Shown: positions 1-8,682 of the stretch, piece after piece | Layout of the letters: each line of letters opens with the position of its first letter | Position numbering within the stretch: the first letter of the stretch is position 1 | DNA from: Treponema sp. | Lineage (GTDB): Bacteria > Spirochaetota > Spirochaetia > Treponematales > Treponemataceae | Assembly (NCBI GenBank): GCA_017548565.1 | Contig: JAFYZU010000007.1 | Coordinates: forward strand, 58,179-122,178 | Reading direction: 5' to 3' | Length of the DNA stretch: 64,000 bases | Notes under the pieces: generated by a model | Database searches by the model: none | The model's input: only the letters and a program-made list of their open reading frames with translations | Told to the model about the DNA's origin: nothing | Program-made: the position numbers and the translations under genes

Positions 1-807
1 TTCAAGCGAGTTGAAGATTACAATGATGTTGCAAACCGCTTCCATACCGAATACGGTTCAATCTGTAAAATGAATGATGATATTTCGCGACAGATTTCTA
101 CATTCGAATCACAGAAGCAGAAGGTTATGGCACTAGAACAGAAATTCTCTCAGATGATTGCACTTTCAAATACAATTGATGAAAGGATTCAGTCACTTCA
201 TAATACGACAGATGATGTTCAGACGATGGAAGTTGCAATCCGCGATTACAGAGACAAGCTCGATCAGGTTTCTCAGCAATATGAACGTCTCGAAAAGAAG
301 GATGAAGTTATTAACCGCGTAATGAAGGATGTCGACACATCATTTACTCATCTGAAGACTCTTGAGCAGCGTGTAACTGATTGTGCAAGACTCGTTACAT
401 CCCTCCCTAAAGAGATAAAAGATGTACAGACAAATGTAGACAGACTCCTTCAGAATGGTCCAAAAATTACAGATGCTGCAGCAAAGCTTCATGATCTTGA
501 TTCTGTCATCAAGGATACAGAAAAAAGAATTGATCAACTTCAGTCTTCGAATGCAGGTATCAAGAAAACAGAGCTTGCATTACAGGAGCTTAAACGGGAA
601 ATCAACAACAAATATGATATGCTCCAGAAGATTACGCAGCAGAACATTAAATCAGGTACAAGCAAACCGAAGGATAACGGTATTTCTCCGTCAGAAAGAG
701 AAACAATCCGTACTTTGAAGCGCGAAGGATGGACAATTCAGGAGCTTGCATCAAGATTCAAGCGTACTACAGTAGAAATTGAACTTCTTCTTGATTTACC
801 GGAATAG
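1..807 (+). CDS. C-terminal part of a long coiled-coil protein with HTH-like end (5' partial)
   Basis: The reading frame is open from base 1, so the gene starts before the window; the ATG at 70 is probably internal. The visible 268 residues are almost entirely heptad-like and charged, rich in Gln, Lys, Glu and Asp with no Pro, as expected of a long coiled coil. The last 45 residues (from 'SPSERETIRTLKREGW') switch to a compact helix-turn-helix-like segment. This resembles the C-terminus of spirochaetal coiled-coil proteins (SpiroCoCo type), but that name is from memory. No transmembrane segment is visible in this part. It ends about 30 bases before a bidirectional terminator that separates it from ispF on the other strand. 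The function is unknown; a structural or cell-organising role is inference. Confidence 0.6.
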   Translation, partial: FKRVEDYNDVANRFHTEYGSICKMNDDISRQISTFESQKQKVMALEQKFSQMIALSNTIDERIQSLHNTTDDVQTMEVAIRDYRDKLDQVSQQYERLEKKDEVINRVMKDVDTSFTHLKTLEQRVTDCARLVTSLPKEIKDVQTNVDRLLQNGPKITDAAAKLHDLDSVIKDTEKRIDQLQSSNAGIKKTELALQELKREINNKYDMLQKITQQNIKSGTSKPKDNGISPSERETIRTLKREGWTIQELASRFKRTTVEIELLLDLPE

Positions 808-838
808 TATAAAAACTAATATTCAGATATGAATGAAT

Positions 839-871
839 AAACCCTGTAAGACATTTGATTTTACAGGGTTT
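839..871. terminator. Bidirectional terminator between coiled-coil gene and ispF
   Basis: An 11-bp perfect stem (AAACCCTGTAA, 839-849, with 861-871) encloses an 11-base loop and is flanked by T/A-rich runs on both sides. It fits intrinsic termination of both converging genes. The right arm touches the stop codon of ispF at 871-873. Confidence 0.8.
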
Positions 872-1344
872 TATTTACTTAAAAGACAGATGCATACTGC
901 TTCTACTGCTTCACTTGTTCCGACAGGCGGAAGTTTTTCTCCCGTTTTAGCCTTTACAAAAATTCTTTCTTTTTCAATCTTCATGATGGAAGCAAGATTC
1001 TCAATAACTTTTTCGCGATAAGGAATAAATTTCGGTGACTGAAGCTTTACAACACAATCCAGGTTTTCAATTTTCCAACCATCTTCAGTAATCTTATTCA
1101 TTACTTCCTCTAACAGAATTGATGAATCACAATCCTTCCATTTATTATCTTCAGGAGGGAAAAAAGTTCCTATATCGCCAAGAGCGGCTGCTCCTAAAAG
1201 TGAATCAATGATTGCATGAATAAGAACATCGCCGTCAGAATGACCGTCCTCTCCTTTATTAAAATCAAGCTGAATACCGCCGAGAAGAAGTTTCCTTCCT
1301 TCAACGAGTCTGTGTAAATCTGTTCCAAGTCCTGTCCTAAACAT
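871..1344 (-). CDS. ispF: 2-C-methyl-D-erythritol 2,4-cyclodiphosphate synthase
   Basis: Fifth enzyme of the MEP isoprenoid pathway. It cyclises CDP-ME 2-phosphate to MEcPP and releases CMP. The 157-residue length is normal for the family. Visible signatures are the N-terminal metal-binding D9-L-H11, the GHSDGDVLIHA block with H43 as third metal ligand, the LGDIGTFFP loop, and the C-terminal KTGEKL/GTSEAVEA region. The start overlaps the end of ispD by 8 bases, so the two are translationally coupled. The gene is last in the carD-ispD-ispF operon and is followed directly by a terminator. Many bacteria fuse ispD and ispF; here they are separate reading frames. Confidence 0.95.
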   Translation of the reverse strand: MFRTGLGTDLHRLVEGRKLLLGGIQLDFNKGEDGHSDGDVLIHAIIDSLLGAAALGDIGTFFPPEDNKWKDCDSSILLEEVMNKITEDGWKIENLDCVVKLQSPKFIPYREKVIENLASIMKIEKERIFVKAKTGEKLPPVGTSEAVEAVCICLLSK

Positions 1345-2047
1345 TAAATTTCTCCAGATCTTCAGGATAAGTGATTTTTATGTTTTTTTCATCACCGGGA
1401 ATTACTTTTACCTTTCCGTAATAATTTGCGAAAATTTCAGTATCATCAGTATATTCTTTATTATCTATGGCTGCTTTTTTATGAGCATCGAGGATTTTTT
1501 CATAAACAAACCCCTGGGGAGTCTGAATGCATGTAAGCTGTTTACGCAAAAGATGTTCTTTAACAAAGGATTCAGAATCTAAAAGCTTGATTGTATCAAC
1601 CGGAACAATTCCCGGAGCAGCTGCATCATTATGATTAAGCTCCTCAATAAGGGAAAGAATAATATCTGCGCTTACAAAGGGACGGGCTCCATCGTGAATG
1701 AGAACGAAGCGTGGTTTATCAGTTTCAAGAGCTTTAAGCGCATTAAAAACTGATTCCTGACGGGTTCTTCCGCCTTTTACAAGCTGGATTTTATTAAATA
1801 AAACAGGGGGGACAGCCCTCATTGCATTAAAAAAAATATTGTCATCAATACTTTCATGCGGGACAGAAATAATTATACGTGTGATGTGTATTTTATGCTC
1901 AACAAGAACCAGAAAAGCATTTACTGAAGCAGAAAGGACTGTTTTTCCTTCTTCAGTTTCTATTAATTCTTTTTTACGACCGCCCATCCTTGTAGAAGAA
2001 CCGGCAGCCATTATTATGACTGCAGTTGAATTATAATTCTTCGTCAT
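1337..2047 (-). CDS. ispD: 2-C-methyl-D-erythritol 4-phosphate cytidylyltransferase
   Basis: MEP-pathway enzyme that joins CTP and MEP to make CDP-ME. The nucleotide-binding signature AVIIMAAGSSTRMG stands near the N-terminus, followed by GGRTRQESVFNAL, IHDGARPFV and TPQGFVYEKI, all family hallmarks. I chose the ATG at 2047 (protein MTKNYNST...) because it leaves the usual short lead before the signature. An in-frame ATG at 2068 is also possible, and neither has a clear Shine-Dalgarno. The start lies inside the 3' end of carD and the stop overlaps ispF, so all three are coupled. The gene carries a RAYT-type repeat at 1806-1820, read here as R-A-V-P-P. Confidence 0.93.
   Translation of the reverse strand: MTKNYNSTAVIIMAAGSSTRMGGRKKELIETEEGKTVLSASVNAFLVLVEHKIHITRIIISVPHESIDDNIFFNAMRAVPPVLFNKIQLVKGGRTRQESVFNALKALETDKPRFVLIHDGARPFVSADIILSLIEELNHNDAAAPGIVPVDTIKLLDSESFVKEHLLRKQLTCIQTPQGFVYEKILDAHKKAAIDNKEYTDDTEIFANYYGKVKVIPGDEKNIKITYPEDLEKFNV
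1806..1820 (+). repeat. Dispersed GGGGACARYCCTC repeat, copy in ispD
   Basis: GGGGGGACAGCCCTC matches the family core. It lies antisense to ispD and is read there as Arg-Ala-Val-Pro-Pro. Confidence 0.65.
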
Positions 2048-2687
2048 CGTCGAAATCGTCTGCTTCATCCATATCTTCGTCGGAGTCTAAATCATCATCT
2101 TCGTCGTCATTTTTTGATTTTTCGTTGATATCATCCATTAAATCGTCATCTTCATCATCATCAAGTGCGACAATATGCTTGATTTTAGAAACAGCTCCCG
2201 GCGGCTCAAGCTTTGTATGAATTTCCTGTTCAATTTCTTTTTCAGATTTACCTAAGGCAAAAGAAATTTCATCTTCAAGAAGTTTTTTTGCAGAATCATA
2301 AAGCTTTCTTTCAAGAATTGGAAGCTCTTTAATTTTACTTCTATTGTAAAGACAACGAACAATCTGCGCGATATCTTTTACAGATCCTTTTTTAAGAAGA
2401 TCAAGATTCATCTGATAACGTAATTTCCAGTCTGATGTTATAGGTTCAAAATCCTCAGACAGAAGATTCAATGCTTCCTGAGCTTCCTTTGCACTTACAA
2501 TCTGACGGATTCCAAGCTCTTCTGCTTTTGAAACAGGAACCATTACAACCATATCAGAAGCTTCAATATAGATTTCATAATAAGGAATCATTTCATCTTT
2601 GAATTGTTTTTCGAAGATTTTAGTGATTTTTCCAACCCCTTGACTAGGGTAAACAACCTTCTGGTTAATTTTAAATTTATTTGCCAT
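2031..2687 (-). CDS. CarD/CdnL-family transcription regulator with acidic tail
   Basis: The first ~60 residues match the CarD/CdnL RNA-polymerase-interaction fold (KVVYPSQGVGKI, then YYEIYIEASDMVVMVPVSKAEELGIR). The following helical region (KLRYQMNLDLLKKGSVKDIAQIV) fits the CarD DNA-binding part. Family members bind the RNA polymerase beta subunit and stabilise open promoter complexes. The last ~50 residues are an unusual run of Asp and Glu, which could mimic nucleic acid or serve as a regulatory tail; that is inference. The ATG lies six bases after a perfect extended -10 box with no Shine-Dalgarno, so a leaderless message is likely. First gene of the carD-ispD-ispF operon. Confidence 0.9.
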   Translation of the reverse strand: MANKFKINQKVVYPSQGVGKITKIFEKQFKDEMIPYYEIYIEASDMVVMVPVSKAEELGIRQIVSAKEAQEALNLLSEDFEPITSDWKLRYQMNLDLLKKGSVKDIAQIVRCLYNRSKIKELPILERKLYDSAKKLLEDEISFALGKSEKEIEQEIHTKLEPPGAVSKIKHIVALDDDEDDDLMDDINEKSKNDDEDDDLDSDEDMDEADDFDDDEEL

Positions 2688-2693
2688 ATATAT

Positions 2694-2722
2694 ATTATAT
2701 CACAAAATTAAGAAAGATTCAA
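2694..2722 (-). promoter_or_regulatory. Promoter of carD; predicted leaderless start
   Basis: On the minus strand TTGAAT (2717-2722), a 17-base spacer and TATAAT (2694-2699) preceded by TGA form a near-ideal extended -10 promoter. Only six bases separate the -10 from the ATG at 2687, which would put transcription start at or next to the A of ATG. Confidence 0.75.
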
Positions 2723-2741
2723 ACTTGTTATAAAATAAAAA

Positions 2742-2786
2742 AGCATCCGGATTAAAATGAAATATCCTTCACTTTTTCCAGATGCT
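2742..2786 (-). terminator. Terminator downstream of the 2808-3458 gene
   Basis: On the minus strand AGCATCTGG pairs with CCGGATGCT (one mismatch, long loop), followed by TTTTTTATTTT. The stem is imperfect, so this is only a likely terminator. Confidence 0.5.
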
Positions 2787-2807
2787 CTATACAGATAAAT
2801 CAAAGCC

Positions 2808-3458
2808 TTAGAAATAATAAGTTAAACCGATTGTTGAGAAACATAAAAGAACTAATCCGGTTGCATAAGGCTGTGATAAAATAGCATCACCCATGAAATA
2901 TGGAGTACTGTTACTATCCGTCATATCAAAACAAACGATAGGAAATGATGTTGAATAATTAAATCGGATTTTTCCACCAAAATTATAATTTGCTTTGAAT
3001 GTAGCAAGAAATGCTGAACCAAAGCATCCCTGAATATTTGAATCGTTTGTAAAAAGGAATACACCAGTTGCACCAAATGAACACTGCCATTTGCTGTCCT
3101 GCCTTGATAAATTATATCCAAGATAAATGCTCGGATAATAGATTGTATCTAAATAATGTGAATCCTCAATATCATCCTGATTTTCATAATCTTCATCAGA
3201 ATCATAATCATCTGAACCGCTGAAGTAATCACTGGCAAAAAAAGAACTGCCGAGTTTTCCGAATCCAAGATCAAACTGAAACTTTGAATCAGAAGGTCTA
3301 TATCTGAGTTCTAAAGCAGGACCAAGAATAGATAAAAAAATGCCTATTCCAGTTTCAGACGGCTGATAACCGTAATCTTCATTTTCTTCGACATTACGTG
3401 CTGATAATGCACCCGTAAATAAAACTGCTGATAAAATAATTGATAATAATTTTTTCAT
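2808..3458 (-). CDS. Small outer-membrane beta-barrel-like protein
   Basis: A 216-residue protein of unknown function. It starts with a typical signal peptide (MKKLLSIILSAVLFTGALSA) and has alternating hydrophobic/polar stretches with many aromatics. It ends in T-Y-Y-F, the aromatic C-terminus expected of outer-membrane barrels. A low-complexity Asp/Ser/Tyr/Glu stretch near residues 75-100 probably forms a loop. A good Shine-Dalgarno (AGGAG) stands eight bases before the ATG. It is a single gene, divergent from the DEAD-box helicase and followed by a probable terminator. No closer family was recognised. Confidence 0.65.
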   Translation of the reverse strand: MKKLLSIILSAVLFTGALSARNVEENEDYGYQPSETGIGIFLSILGPALELRYRPSDSKFQFDLGFGKLGSSFFASDYFSGSDDYDSDEDYENQDDIEDSHYLDTIYYPSIYLGYNLSRQDSKWQCSFGATGVFLFTNDSNIQGCFGSAFLATFKANYNFGGKIRFNYSTSFPIVCFDMTDSNSTPYFMGDAILSQPYATGLVLLCFSTIGLTYYF

Positions 3459-3600
3459 AGTTCACTCCTTATTTCTTTATTTTATAGGTTAATCATAATA
3501 GAAAAAAAATGAGTTGTAAAGAGAATTATTGAAAAATAAGAAAAGTCTTAAAGAAAGAAAAACGCGTGAAATATAAGGAAAACAAGGAGTAAGAAAACAA

Positions 3601-3638
3601 GGAGGGTTGTCCCCATTGTTTTTTTGTCCCCATTGTTT
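3601..3638 (-). repeat. Dispersed repeat, full copy plus truncated tandem copy before the helicase gene
   Basis: Read on the minus strand, CAATGGGGACAACCCTCC (full) is preceded by a shortened unit ACAATGGGGACA with A-rich spacers. Both lie in the region before the DEAD-box helicase. They could form part of its 5' leader, or of a false N-terminal extension starting at 3607. Confidence 0.7.
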
Positions 3639-3675
3639 TTTTGTCACTTTTTATTTATACTTAATTAAGAGTTTT

Positions 3676-5571
3676 ATGGAAAACAACATTGAGTTAGAAA
3701 CAGAAAAAGAAGAAACTGTCTCATTCGAAGATTTAGGTCTTGATGAATACACTTTAAGGGCAGTTGAAAAAAAAGGTTTTTTAACTCCATCACCAATCCA
3801 GATACTTGCAATTCCGCGATTATTAAACGGCGAATCAAATCTTATAGCTAAAGCACGTACAGGAACAGGGAAAACAGCCGCTTTTTCACTTCCGATAATC
3901 CAATCTATAAAAAATAAGGCAGATAAAGTACAGGCACTCATTCTGGAACCAACACGAGAACTTGCAATACAAACCTGTACCGAAATTCAGTCTTTTTCAA
4001 CAAATACAATACCAAGAACAACAGTTTTATATGGTGGTGCTGCTTATTCCAATCAAATCCGTGAACTGAAAAAGGGATGTGAAATAGTTGTCGGAACTCC
4101 AGGACGCATTAAGGATCATCTTGACCGGAAAACCCTTGATATAAGTCAAATCCAATATTTCATTCTTGATGAAGGAGATGAAATGCTGGATATGGGTTTC
4201 ATCGATGATATCCGTGAAATATTTGCACATGCTAATCCAGATTCAAGAATCCTTCTTTTCAGTGCAACCATGCCGCCTGCCATTTTAAAAATCGCCGCTG
4301 ACTTTATGGGTGAATATGACATAATCGAAGAAGCCAGGGTTGTAGATGAACCTTTGCTCATTGAACAGAAATACTATCTGTTAAAAGAAGCGGATAAGCT
4401 TGAAGCTCTTATAAGGATTATAGATATTTCACCTGATTTTTATGGTCTTATTTTTACGATGACCAAGGCGGAAGCTGATACTGTTGCTAAAGAACTGATT
4501 GTAAAAGGATATGAAGCCGCTGCTCTTCATGGAGATATAATGCAGCAACAGAGGGAAAAAATCCTGGAATTATTCCGCATAAAAAAGACTAAAATCCTTG
4601 TTGCTACCGATGTTGCAGCACGAGGAATTGACATCACCGGATTATCGCATGTAATAAATTATTCACTTCCCTATGATACAGCAACCTACGTTCATAGGAT
4701 CGGACGAACCGGACGTGCAGGAACGACTGGAACTGCAATTACATTTGTTCGGCCTGAAGAAAAACGGAAACTCAGATTCTTCCTTCAGAATGCCCAGAAA
4801 GCAACAAAAGGTAAAATTCAGGAAGATAAAATTCCTTCTGTAAGTAAAGTCATCGAAATTAAAGAAGAACGATTAATAAATGAATTAAAACAAAAGCTTT
4901 TTAAGAAACAGAAGAAAATCGAAAACAATGGGGAAAACAATGGGGACAACCCTCCTGAGCAGAATGATCATAAAGAACTCAAATCTATCGATGAAAAATT
5001 TATAAATCTGGCGCAATCCCTTGCACAGGATAGTGACCCTATTCAGATTCTGGCAGGAGTTCTTTCTATTTTCTACAGCAGTAAACTCAGTTCAAAGAAT
5101 TATGGAAAAATCACGAAAATTGAATCTGTTTCTAATGAAAACCAGACAAGAATCTTTGTATCACTTGGTAAAAAAGACGGATACAGGGCAAAAGAAATTG
5201 CTGATTTTTTCAGCAGGCTATGTTCTATTCCTCAGCGTCTTGTCGATGATATAGATGTAGCACAACAGTTTTCTATTGTATCTTTACCGAAAGATGCCGC
5301 AAAAAAAGCCCTGTCGTTATCAAAAAGAAGAAAAGACGTACCTCACATGCATATTGATACAAAAGATAATGGGAGAGGCAGCAGAAAAAACAGAATTCAG
5401 AATATCGAAAAAGATCAAAATCAGAAAAAAAATAAAGCAAAAAAGGCAGACAAACAGGACGATAAAAAAAGAAAATCAGATAAACAGAATCTAAAGAGTA
5501 AAAAAGCTGAACCAAAAAAGTCGAAAAAAGAGACAAAATCTTCAAGCGCACTGGCTTATAAAAAAAGATAA
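3676..5571 (+). CDS. DEAD-box ATP-dependent RNA helicase (CsdA/DbpA type)
   Basis: Unwinds RNA in ribosome assembly or mRNA decay. The order of motifs is complete: Q-motif, motif I (ARTGTGKT, ~60-67), PTRELA, GTPGR, motif II, SAT, ATDVAARGID and HRIGRTGR. A C-terminal RRM-like DbpA domain follows (YGKITKIESV...), then a long Lys-rich tail typical of RNA binding. Motif II reads D165-E-G-D168, not DEAD, an Ala-to-Gly change next to the catalytic acids. I place the start at 3676 because the 23 upstream in-frame codons from 3607 merely translate the repeat at 3601-3638. Another repeat copy lies in frame at 4938-4955 in the linker before the DbpA domain, giving N-G-E-N-N-G-D-N-P-P. Confidence 0.9.
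   Translation: MENNIELETEKEETVSFEDLGLDEYTLRAVEKKGFLTPSPIQILAIPRLLNGESNLIAKARTGTGKTAAFSLPIIQSIKNKADKVQALILEPTRELAIQTCTEIQSFSTNTIPRTTVLYGGAAYSNQIRELKKGCEIVVGTPGRIKDHLDRKTLDISQIQYFILDEGDEMLDMGFIDDIREIFAHANPDSRILLFSATMPPAILKIAADFMGEYDIIEEARVVDEPLLIEQKYYLLKEADKLEALIRIIDISPDFYGLIFTMTKAEADTVAKELIVKGYEAAALHGDIMQQQREKILELFRIKKTKILVATDVAARGIDITGLSHVINYSLPYDTATYVHRIGRTGRAGTTGTAITFVRPEEKRKLRFFLQNAQKATKGKIQEDKIPSVSKVIEIKEERLINELKQKLFKKQKKIENNGENNGDNPPEQNDHKELKSIDEKFINLAQSLAQDSDPIQILAGVLSIFYSSKLSSKNYGKITKIESVSNENQTRIFVSLGKKDGYRAKEIADFFSRLCSIPQRLVDDIDVAQQFSIVSLPKDAAKKALSLSKRRKDVPHMHIDTKDNGRGSRKNRIQNIEKDQNQKKNKAKKADKQDDKKRKSDKQNLKSKKAEPKKSKKETKSSSALAYKKR
4926..4955 (+). repeat. Dispersed repeat in helicase linker, truncated plus full copy
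   Basis: CAATGGGG (4926-4933) is followed by the full CAATGGGGACAACCCTCC (4938-4955). This is the same truncated-plus-full arrangement as at 3601-3638 but in opposite orientation. It is read in frame as part of a hydrophilic linker. Confidence 0.75.
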
Positions 5572-5632
5572 GCATTCAGCAGCCGTTCAATCAGATTTTG
5601 CTCATTCCAGAATTGATATGGAAAGGTGAACT

Positions 5633-7648
5633 ATGAAATTTAGATTTTTCTTTTTATGTTTATTTATATCAATGGGTTTTCTATCCTGTGCCGATGAAAT
5701 AAAGCCCCGGATACAGCTCGGTGAAATCATGAAAATTTCTGAGGATAAAACCACAAATGACAATGAAAAATATATTTATATAAATGCATCCTTTGAACTT
5801 CCGGAAGAATTGAAAAATAAAGACCTTGCTTTGTTTTCTTCATATATAAAATCAGCTGATAAAGTCTGGATAAACGGAACCTACATAGGAAGCAGCGGAA
5901 AATTTCCTCCTCATCCTTTTGGAAACGGAGTTCGTGCACATTATTATTTCATTCCGAAAGCTGCTCTGAATCAAAACAAAGAAAACAAGCTTCTTATAAA
6001 GGTATGGGTCTCGAATTACAAAATGATTTCATCTGACATGTTTATAGGTGAAGTGGAAGATGCCCTGAAAAAATATGCATATAAAACATTTTATACTTCA
6101 AAAGTGAACATGTTTTTTTCAGGACTGATGTTTGTAGTCTTCCTGATATACTGGACAATGTTCTTTTCGCTTAAAAAAAGCACTAAATGCAATGATTACA
6201 TGATTTTTGCACTTCTGAATATTCATACGCTCATGTTCAATGTTCCATTTTACGCAATGGAATTACCCACAATATCGGCTTTGAATGTATCTTATTTATG
6301 GTTCCTGAAAATATTCTTCTGTTATGGAGCGATGGGTGCAGTGTATTTTGCAAATTCTTTCATTATCCATTTCATGAAGTATGATGTAAGCAGGAAAACA
6401 TACCATTTGAGATACGGTATTACTTCGTTATGTACTCTATTTGTATTCTGCGCACCGTCAATGAAGGCTCTTACATTCATAGGGCCAATTGCCTTCTTAA
6501 TTAATCTTTCACATTTTGCAATTACAATCCCATATCTATATAAAGGGCTGAAGGATCCGGAGCGTTTCCATAATGCCAGAAAAATCCTTAAGGGCTTTGC
6601 ACCGGTAATCGTTTCCATTTTCTTTGATCTCATGCTAAGGCTTATCGTAAGGCAGAAAAATCTTCCTTTTTTCACTGTTTATGGATGGCAGATTACTATC
6701 CTTGTTTTCTTACAATACATTCTCACCGAATACAACAGGATGTACCTTAAAAACACAGAGCTCACAAACAGATTGTCAGAATTCAATGAAAATCTTGAAG
6801 AAATAGTAGCAATAAGAACAAAGGAATTACAGGATACAAATTACGTACTTTCAAAAGGAATTGAAGCCGTATCAAACGTTCAGAACAATTTCCTTCCACA
6901 GAAAACAAGCCAGTTCATCGGCTGGGATCTTGCTGTGACTTATACACCTATTTCGGATAACGTTTCCGGAGATTTATACGATTACTATACGAATAATCAT
7001 AGACTTGAAGGAATGGGCATTTTTGATGTTTCCGGACATGGAATTACAGCAGGGCTGATGACAATCCTCGCGAAAGGAATCATCAGTCAGAATTTTGAAA
7101 CAGGACTAGAACAGAACGCATCTCTTAATGACGTAATGCACAATATAAATGAAACATATATCAAGGAAAAACTGAATGTCGAAAACTATATTACAGGACT
7201 TCTGTTCAGATTCGGCACAATCAACAAAAAAGAAGAATGTACCGTTGAATGCGTAAATGCGGGACACCCCTATCCTCTTTTATATTCAGCAAAAACAAAA
7301 AAAATTACGGAAATAAAGCCCTCTGTTGCAAATGAACAGTACGGAATGATTGGTATTGAGGGATTAAATGTTTCTTTCTCGCCGACTGTATTCAAGATGA
7401 ATAAAAATGATATCCTAATATGCTTTACTGATGGAATTACGGAAACAAAAAATGAACGAAACATGGAATTCGGTACAAATAAAATAAAGAAAATTGTCTG
7501 TGACAATGCTGATTTAAGTTCGCATAAAATCCTTGAGAAAATAGAAAAATCCTTCAGGAATTTTTCTGATATAGATCACCTGAAGGACGATACTACTTTA
7601 ATTGTGCTTAAGCGTAATAATTCAAAGGACTATATTGAAGAATTATAG
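5633..7648 (+). CDS. Membrane SpoIIE-type (PP2C) serine phosphatase with 7TM sensor
   Basis: A 671-residue membrane-bound regulator. It begins with a signal sequence ending in FLSC, a possible lipobox. A periplasmic beta-rich domain follows (residues ~20-150, with a V-W-I-N-G-T-Y-I-G carbohydrate-binding-like stretch). Next come about seven hydrophobic helices (~160-360, 7TMR-DISM style), a short coiled coil (~370-410) and a C-terminal PP2C/SpoIIE phosphatase. The SpoIIE part shows VSGDLYDYY, FDVSGHG and DDTTLIVL, which supply the metal-binding Asp residues. Such proteins usually dephosphorylate anti-sigma-factor antagonists in response to an extracellular signal. No partner-switching genes lie next to it. 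The start has an AAGG Shine-Dalgarno, and the gene stands alone. Confidence 0.85.
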   Translation: MKFRFFFLCLFISMGFLSCADEIKPRIQLGEIMKISEDKTTNDNEKYIYINASFELPEELKNKDLALFSSYIKSADKVWINGTYIGSSGKFPPHPFGNGVRAHYYFIPKAALNQNKENKLLIKVWVSNYKMISSDMFIGEVEDALKKYAYKTFYTSKVNMFFSGLMFVVFLIYWTMFFSLKKSTKCNDYMIFALLNIHTLMFNVPFYAMELPTISALNVSYLWFLKIFFCYGAMGAVYFANSFIIHFMKYDVSRKTYHLRYGITSLCTLFVFCAPSMKALTFIGPIAFLINLSHFAITIPYLYKGLKDPERFHNARKILKGFAPVIVSIFFDLMLRLIVRQKNLPFFTVYGWQITILVFLQYILTEYNRMYLKNTELTNRLSEFNENLEEIVAIRTKELQDTNYVLSKGIEAVSNVQNNFLPQKTSQFIGWDLAVTYTPISDNVSGDLYDYYTNNHRLEGMGIFDVSGHGITAGLMTILAKGIISQNFETGLEQNASLNDVMHNINETYIKEKLNVENYITGLLFRFGTINKKEECTVECVNAGHPYPLLYSAKTKKITEIKPSVANEQYGMIGIEGLNVSFSPTVFKMNKNDILICFTDGITETKNERNMEFGTNKIKKIVCDNADLSSHKILEKIEKSFRNFSDIDHLKDDTTLIVLKRNNSKDYIEEL

Positions 7649-7660
7649 ATACGAATGAAT

Positions 7661-8680
7661 TTATCTCTGTATACGACCGCTTGAATTTCCTGCAGCAAGT
7701 TTTTCGACTTCTTCAACGCTAACCATGTTATAATCACCTTCGATGGAATGCTTAAGGCATGAAGCGGCAACTGCAAAATCTACGGATTCCTGAGTGGTTT
7801 TTGAGTTTAACAGAGAATAAATAAGAGCACCTGCAAAGCTGTCTCCACCGCCTACACGATCTACTATATACATTTCGTATTCTTTACTGAAACAATAATC
7901 CTTTCCATCATATAAAAGAGCTGCCCAGTTATTCCTGTTTGCATTTATTGATGTACGAAGTGTTATCGCAACCTTTTTGAAACCAAATTTATCTGCAAGC
8001 TGTTTTGCAACTGATTTGTATCCCTCTTTATTCAGCTTTCCGCCGGTTATATCAGTATTTTCGGCTTCTATACCAAAAACATCCTTTGCATCTTCTTCAT
8101 TTGATATACATACATCAACATATCTGCATATTTCAGTCATTGCCTTGCGGGCCTGTTCTCTTGTCCAGAGTTTTCCGCGATAATTCAAATCACAACTTAC
8201 AGTCGCACCAGCCTCTTTTGCGGCTTTACATGCAGTGATACAGATACCGGGAAGGCTGTCCCCAATGGCTGGAGTTATACCCGTAAGATGAAACCATTTA
8301 CAATCTTTAAATATCATCTTCCAGTCAAAATCATCAGGACTGGCTTCAGAAATTGAAGAATGCGCCCTATCATAAATACATTTTGAACCTCGCTGACTTG
8401 CACCACGTTCATTATAATAAATTCCAAGCCTGTCTCCTCCTCGGGCAACAAAACTTGTATTTACACCGAATCTTCTTAAAGAGTTAATAGCAGCCTGTCC
8501 TATTTCATGTTCCGGTACCTTTGAAACATAATATGAATCAAGACCATAATTTGCCAGAGAAACTGAAACATTAGCCTCTCCTCCGCCAAAAGTCGATGTC
8601 ATTTTATCTACCTGGACAAAACGATAATATCCTTCCGGTTCGAGTCTAAGCATTATTTCACCAAATGTAACTACTTTCAT
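7661..8680 (-). CDS. kdgK: 2-dehydro-3-deoxygluconokinase (KDG kinase)
   Basis: A PfkB-family sugar kinase that phosphorylates KDG to KDPG, the step before Eda. The 339-residue protein has the N-terminal VTFGEIMLRL and GGGEANVSVSLA signatures. The C-terminal anion hole/catalytic motif is DRVGGGDSFAGAL, with the catalytic Asp. Its ATG follows the eda stop by two bases and has AAGAGG upstream, so it is translated from the eda message. Context (eda, with uxuA, uxuB and uxaC elsewhere) supports KDG rather than another sugar. A repeat-like stretch at 8252-8268 is read as A-I-G-D-S-L-P. Confidence 0.92.
   Translation of the reverse strand: MKVVTFGEIMLRLEPEGYYRFVQVDKMTSTFGGGEANVSVSLANYGLDSYYVSKVPEHEIGQAAINSLRRFGVNTSFVARGGDRLGIYYNERGASQRGSKCIYDRAHSSISEASPDDFDWKMIFKDCKWFHLTGITPAIGDSLPGICITACKAAKEAGATVSCDLNYRGKLWTREQARKAMTEICRYVDVCISNEEDAKDVFGIEAENTDITGGKLNKEGYKSVAKQLADKFGFKKVAITLRTSINANRNNWAALLYDGKDYCFSKEYEMYIVDRVGGGDSFAGALIYSLLNSKTTQESVDFAVAASCLKHSIEGDYNMVSVEEVEKLAAGNSSGRIQR
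8252..8268 (-). repeat. Dispersed repeat, copy in kdgK
   Basis: On the minus strand GCCATTGGGGACAGCCTT differs from the hairpin arm CAATGGGGACAGCCTT at only one or two positions. It is in frame, sense to kdgK. Confidence 0.55.
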
Positions 8681-8682
8681 TT

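Noticed and set aside
1861..1875. Further repeat copy (GCGGGACAGAAAT)
   Set aside because: Only GGGACAG matches and it codes normal IspD residues (S-V-P-H); likely chance.
3607..3675. N-terminal extension of the DEAD-box helicase (23 codons)
   Set aside because: It translates the dispersed repeat (FFCPHCFF-like residues), lacks a ribosome site, and the family N-terminus fits the ATG at 3676.
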